From contig CAJUEW010000002.1 in assembly GCA_910585465.1 (NCBI GenBank), positions 248,001-312,000 on the forward strand: a DNA stretch of 64,000 bases, read 5' to 3'. Made by a program: the position numbers and the translations under genes. Below the pieces are notes generated by a model. That model saw nothing but the letters and a program-made list of their open reading frames with translations. It was not told the origin of the DNA and made no database searches. Positions 60,986-64,000 of the stretch are shown piece after piece. Numbering within the stretch: the first letter of the stretch is position 1; each line of letters begins with the position of its first letter. The DNA comes from an uncultured Lachnospiraceae bacterium. Lineage in GTDB: Bacteria > Bacillota > Clostridia > Lachnospirales > Lachnospiraceae.

Positions 60986-61043
60986 CGAATATTTGTTTGC
61001 TTTTTTTTCATACTCGTGCTATAATAGAAAAAACGGATGTTCG
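60986..61043 (+). promoter_or_regulatory. lexA promoter with two LexA boxes
   Basis: TTGCTT (60997-61002), 17-bp spacer, TATAAT (61020-61025). CGAATATTTGTTTG (60986-60999) and AAAACGGATGTTCG (61030-61043) each match CGAAC-N4-GTTCG with two mismatches; they flank the promoter, allowing autorepression. Confidence 0.8.
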
Positions 61044-61062
61044 ACAAAAAGGAGGAAGTCAT

Positions 61063-61680
61063 ATGGGATATGGAAAAATCACACCAAAACAGCAGGAAAT
61101 TCTGGATTTCATCAAATCCGAAATTTTAAATAAGGGGTATCCGCCGACGGTCCGGGATATCTGTGAAGCGGTTCATTTAAAATCAACCTCTTCTGTGCAC
61201 TCCCATCTGGAAACATTGGAAAAAAACGGTTATATACGCAGAGATCCAACTAAGCCCCGGGCTATTGAGATTATGGATGACAGCTTTTATGTGGTGCGCC
61301 ATGAGGTAGTGAATGTACCGATGGTCGGCACAGTAGCGGCAGGACAACCTATTCTGGCTGCGGAAAATATTGAATCCTACTTTCCTATTCCGGCAGAGTA
61401 TATACCTAATGCCGATACTTTTATGCTGAAGGTTAAAGGGAACAGTATGATGAATGCCGGAATTTACGACGGCGACCAGATTCTGGTACAACAACAGACT
61501 TCTGCCGAGAACGGAGATATTGTAGTTGCCCTGGTGGATGATTCCGCTACTGTAAAGACATTTTATAAAGAAAACGGCCACTATCGTCTTCAGCCGGAAA
61601 ATGATTCCATGAGTCCAATCATTATTGACGAAGTGACCATTCTTGGAAAGGTATTTGGAGTATTCCGTCTGTTCCTGTAG
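61063..61680 (+). CDS. lexA: SOS repressor LexA
   Basis: 205 residues. N-terminal winged helix (KITPKQQEILDFIKSEILNKGYPPTVRDICEAVHLKSTSSVHSHLETLE). Self-cleavage site Ala93-Gly94 (VAAGQP), catalytic Ser128 (GNSMM) and Lys165 (VKTFYKE). It represses SOS genes and cuts itself when RecA-ssDNA is present. ATG at 61063 after GGAGG. Two LexA boxes flank its own promoter. Divergent from the C39 peptidase. Confidence 0.97.
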   Translation: MGYGKITPKQQEILDFIKSEILNKGYPPTVRDICEAVHLKSTSSVHSHLETLEKNGYIRRDPTKPRAIEIMDDSFYVVRHEVVNVPMVGTVAAGQPILAAENIESYFPIPAEYIPNADTFMLKVKGNSMMNAGIYDGDQILVQQQTSAENGDIVVALVDDSATVKTFYKENGHYRLQPENDSMSPIIIDEVTILGKVFGVFRLFL

Positions 61681-61756
61681 CCGGCAGGCGTAAGCTTGTC
61701 CGGTCTGCATACGCCATTTGGCCAGTACCTCAGGACAGGGGAACTGCCAGTTTTTA

Positions 61757-62560
61757 TCAGTCTGCCTGAAATTGCAGGTATTCTTCCAGTGTGATGCCCT
61801 GGCTCATGATTTCCTTTGCCGCATCCACGCCTACATAACGGAAATGCCAGGACTCATAGGAAACCTTCGTAATCTCCTCTTTTCCTTTCGGGTAACGCAG
61901 AATAAATCCATATTGGCTGCAGTTTTCCTGCAGCCATTTAATTTCCTCTGTTCTGCCCTGCTTCTCATCCAGGATCTGATAATCCTTTGCTACAATATCC
62001 ACAGCCAGCCCCGTTGCATGTTCGCTGCAGCCTACAGGCATGGTTTCTTTAATGACCTCTTCATACGCCTCTGAAACGGAATATCCTCTTTGTACCAGTT
62101 CCTCAATATCCTCGTCCAGAAGCTCTCTCTGACGTTCCATGCTCCGATATCCGGAAGCGACCCAAAAACTGAGCCCTTCCTGTTCTCCTGCGTGCAGCAT
62201 ATGGATTAAGGCTTCATAAATGCTGGAATCCACATTTACACCATACTCTTTTATTTTCTGAAGCCTGGGCTTGTAAGAATCCTCCAGAGGATGTTCTTTA
62301 TTTACAAGGAGAATATCCTTTACGCCGGCAGATACCTTTGCCAGGCCGGATTTGTCCTCTGATGTGAATTTCTCTGTCTGATCCTGAAGCGTTTCCTGTC
62401 CCTGTCTGGATTCTCTGGTCATCTGTCTGACTGTAACAGAAACCACCTTCCACGCTGCTGTCAAAATTATGACCATAGTTATATACACGGCAAGACGACA
62501 GATAACCCTGCGGATTATTCTCCTCTTTATTCGGTATCTTCTCCTCTCCGTACTTTGCAT
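61757..62560 (-). CDS. D-alanyl-D-alanine carboxypeptidase, VanY/M15B type
   Basis: 267 residues. Basic N-terminus with one helix (about 22-42), then an M15 domain: SGYRSMERQRELLDEDIEELVQRGYSVSEAY, SEHATGLAVDIV (zinc-binding SxHxxGxAxD) and ESWHFRYVG (second His). It trims the last D-Ala from peptidoglycan stem peptides; a VanY-like role in vancomycin tolerance is possible but not shown. Membrane-anchored, acting outside. Next to a membrane protein and a histidine kinase on the same strand. Start is 62560 with AGGAG 10 nt upstream. Confidence 0.9.
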   Translation of the reverse strand: MQSTERRRYRIKRRIIRRVICRLAVYITMVIILTAAWKVVSVTVRQMTRESRQGQETLQDQTEKFTSEDKSGLAKVSAGVKDILLVNKEHPLEDSYKPRLQKIKEYGVNVDSSIYEALIHMLHAGEQEGLSFWVASGYRSMERQRELLDEDIEELVQRGYSVSEAYEEVIKETMPVGCSEHATGLAVDIVAKDYQILDEKQGRTEEIKWLQENCSQYGFILRYPKGKEEITKVSYESWHFRYVGVDAAKEIMSQGITLEEYLQFQAD

Positions 62561-62583
62561 AAGCCTTATACTCCTTCTACTTA

Positions 62584-63504
62584 CTATTCTGTCAGGTAAC
62601 GAACTCTATTAGCAAGCTCCTGAAAACCGACGCGGATTCCCTGATATGCAGGAAAAAGAGAATTTTCAGCAACAGACTGCTCAATATAAACGGACCTGCC
62701 TTCGTAATACAGGATAACCAGTCCAAGCTTATCATATAAATTCTGAGAGCCAATATAGTCATAGCCTTCTGCGTCATAATACTCCATACATCCTACGGCA
62801 AATAAGTCTTCACCCACTGTAACCATGCTGTTTGTAATCTCGCTGTCGTATTTCACACTATCCGATTCCTTTATTTTATAGACTTTGTCCGCTTTTGCCA
62901 GTCTGGCATAAAGGTCCGTATCTGCATTGTAAAGCTCTGCATAGTAGATTTGATAAGAAACTGCACTGACAATAAAATAATAATCAAAGGTCTTCGTATC
63001 AGAAAAACGCAGATACCAGAAGTTCAGCATTTCTGTCTTGTGGGGATTTTCCTCTGATTCATAAGTTAAACTATAATATCTGGCAAATTTTGCATACTCA
63101 GGCCAATATTGATACGAAGCCGGAGCAGATTCCTCCGGCTTGTCACTGTATTCATATCTTCTAAAGCTGACCCACGGAAGCATTTCCAGCTCTGATGCAA
63201 GCATTACCTGATTGTATACCTGCTCCAGCAATTCATTATTCATCCGCACAGGCTCTTCGATAGATGAAATTAACGTCAGATTTTCTCCATTATAAGTCAG
63301 GTTACGAAACACCTGTACATTTTCCAGTACGCTGCCGGAGCTTGGTTCCAGAAAAGAAAAATCATCCCGTTCACTCACCTCCACCCAGTTCAGCTCTCTA
63401 AGATCCAGACTCCGGCTGAGATATCTGGGCAGAAATATAACTCCGGCAGTCAGCAGAATAGTTCCTATAAGACAGAGCCAGAAAAGCCGGTTCCACGTTT
63501 GCAT
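62584..63504 (-). CDS. Membrane-anchored extracytoplasmic protein, unknown
   Basis: 306 residues from ATG 63504 (GGAGAAAAA upstream), one base overlap with the kinase stop (TGATG). A single helix (about 8-30: RLFWLCLIGTILLTAGVIFLPRYL), then a soluble domain of about 275 residues, acidic and Tyr/Ser-rich, no known motif I recognise. It lies between VanY and a histidine kinase, so it could sense or modulate the same wall signal. I cannot name a family. Confidence 0.75.
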   Translation of the reverse strand: MQTWNRLFWLCLIGTILLTAGVIFLPRYLSRSLDLRELNWVEVSERDDFSFLEPSSGSVLENVQVFRNLTYNGENLTLISSIEEPVRMNNELLEQVYNQVMLASELEMLPWVSFRRYEYSDKPEESAPASYQYWPEYAKFARYYSLTYESEENPHKTEMLNFWYLRFSDTKTFDYYFIVSAVSYQIYYAELYNADTDLYARLAKADKVYKIKESDSVKYDSEITNSMVTVGEDLFAVGCMEYYDAEGYDYIGSQNLYDKLGLVILYYEGRSVYIEQSVAENSLFPAYQGIRVGFQELANRVRYLTE

Positions 63505-64000
63505 CAGTTTTTCTCCTCTATTCCAAAAAATTGTATGACAATCGATGTTCCTTTTCCGGGAATGCTGAAGATTCTCCATCTGACATTATGTAGCTTCAAA
63601 ATCCGGCTGCAAAGTGCCATTCCAAGACCTGCTCCGCCTTCCTTCCGCGCTCTGGACTTATCTACCATATAAAAAGCTTCTGTAATGCGCGCAATGTCCC
63701 GCTGCTCTATGCCGCAGCCGTTATCCGAAATGCAGAGAAGGTAATTTCCCGGATATTCTCTGCCTTTGATATAAATCGTCCCCCCTTGCTCCACCGCTTT
63801 TCCGGCATTATCCAGAAAATTAGTAAATACAGAGATAAGAAGATCCTTCTCTCCTTCTATAATCCCCTTTTGAAGCTCCTGTATCAGATGAATTTTCTTT
63901 TCTTCCCGTCTCACCTCCGTCAGACGGACTGCCGTATCCATAAGCTCCTGTATGGAGAAGGGGCGGAACATATAGCTCTGTTTATCTGCCACAATCAGCT
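63504..64000 (-). CDS. Sensor histidine kinase, HATPase domain; 5' end outside window
   Basis: The frame continues beyond base 64000, so only the last ~165 residues are seen. Motifs: VFTNFLDNAGKAVEQGG (N box), ISDNGCGIEQRDIARITEAFYMVDKSRARKEGGAGLGMALCSRI (G1, F and G2 boxes), closing GKGTSIVIQFF. This is the ATP-binding domain of an HK. It is translationally coupled to the next gene (TGATG). The response regulator must be upstream of the window. It likely controls the VanY gene of the same strand. Confidence 0.88.
   Translation of the reverse strand, partial: LIVADKQSYMFRPFSIQELMDTAVRLTEVRREEKKIHLIQELQKGIIEGEKDLLISVFTNFLDNAGKAVEQGGTIYIKGREYPGNYLLCISDNGCGIEQRDIARITEAFYMVDKSRARKEGGAGLGMALCSRILKLHNVRWRIFSIPGKGTSIVIQFFGIEEKN

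Noticed and set aside
1..64000. CRISPR array, rRNA genes or a complete prophage
   Set aside because: No regularly spaced repeat set, no rRNA signature and no phage structural genes were seen.

Overview
The window is 64 kb of chromosome from an endospore-forming, strictly fermentative Firmicute, most likely a Lachnospiraceae-type gut Clostridium. Support comes from the sporulation genes (YtfI/YtfJ pair, alpha/beta SASP), a class III (oxygen-sensitive) ribonucleotide reductase, an Fe-S two-subunit serine dehydratase, Firmicute-type LexA and CIRCE sites, AGGAGG ribosome-binding sites, and B. subtilis-like order around rpmB / yloU / yloV / recG. There is no rRNA, CRISPR array or complete prophage. 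Two tRNAs (Ala-CGC, Val-CAC) are present.

Layout. 1-10.5 kb is core: DUF2953-YtfJ, a serine module (DAACS symporter, sdaAB, sdaAA), two small membrane proteins, rpmB, Asp23/DAK pair, recG, SASP. 10.7-22.7 kb is one long co-directional transcription unit: MoxR AAA+ ATPase, DUF5682, CoxE-like VWA, double-SWIM protein and a 1182-residue DUF4132 protein, trailed by an asparaginase and a histidine phosphatase. It is the best candidate in the window for an uncharacterised multi-protein system. 22.9-34.4 kb holds lon (promoter, leader hairpin, CIRCE), a SprA-like metalloprotease, a GH36 alpha-galactosidase, an ECF S-component plus class V aminotransferase, a DUF1266 lipoprotein, miaB and a YitT protein. 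34.4-37.6 kb is the anaerobic RNR operon, with an NrdR-like box and, unusually, the glycyl-radical tail on its own 52-codon gene between nrdD and nrdG.

37.6-45.5 kb: an NhaC-family transporter behind a clear lysine riboswitch (hence a lysine transporter), degV, an esterase / acyltransferase-like / DUF6320 group, and a GntR-regulated ABC transporter with a 16-bp inverted-repeat operator. 45.5-49.3 kb is the most accessory stretch: a solitary tyrosine integrase beside the two tRNAs, an epimerase-only NnrE, and an AT-rich class D beta-lactamase lipoprotein. 49.3-54.6 kb is an amino-acid (probably alanine) module: LysR, an NSS symporter, an NhaC-family transporter and an alanine dehydrogenase. 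54.8-58.7 kb encodes a ZorA/ZorB-like proton channel pair (MotA/TolQ plus OmpA) without flagellar or Zorya effectors, facing an ABC-class ATPase. 58.8-64 kb holds a Xer-type recombinase behind a hairpin leader, a C39-type peptidase, lexA with two LexA boxes, and a cell-wall group (VanY carboxypeptidase, membrane-anchored protein, histidine kinase cut by the window end).

Assignments are read from sequence motifs and family knowledge; no database search was run. The most useful new observations are the split NrdD, the MoxR-DUF5682-VWA-SWIM-DUF4132 operon with TraB/EreA-like motifs in DUF5682, the orphan ZorAB-like channel, the riboswitch-based reassignment of the NhaC protein, and the regulated leader of lon.
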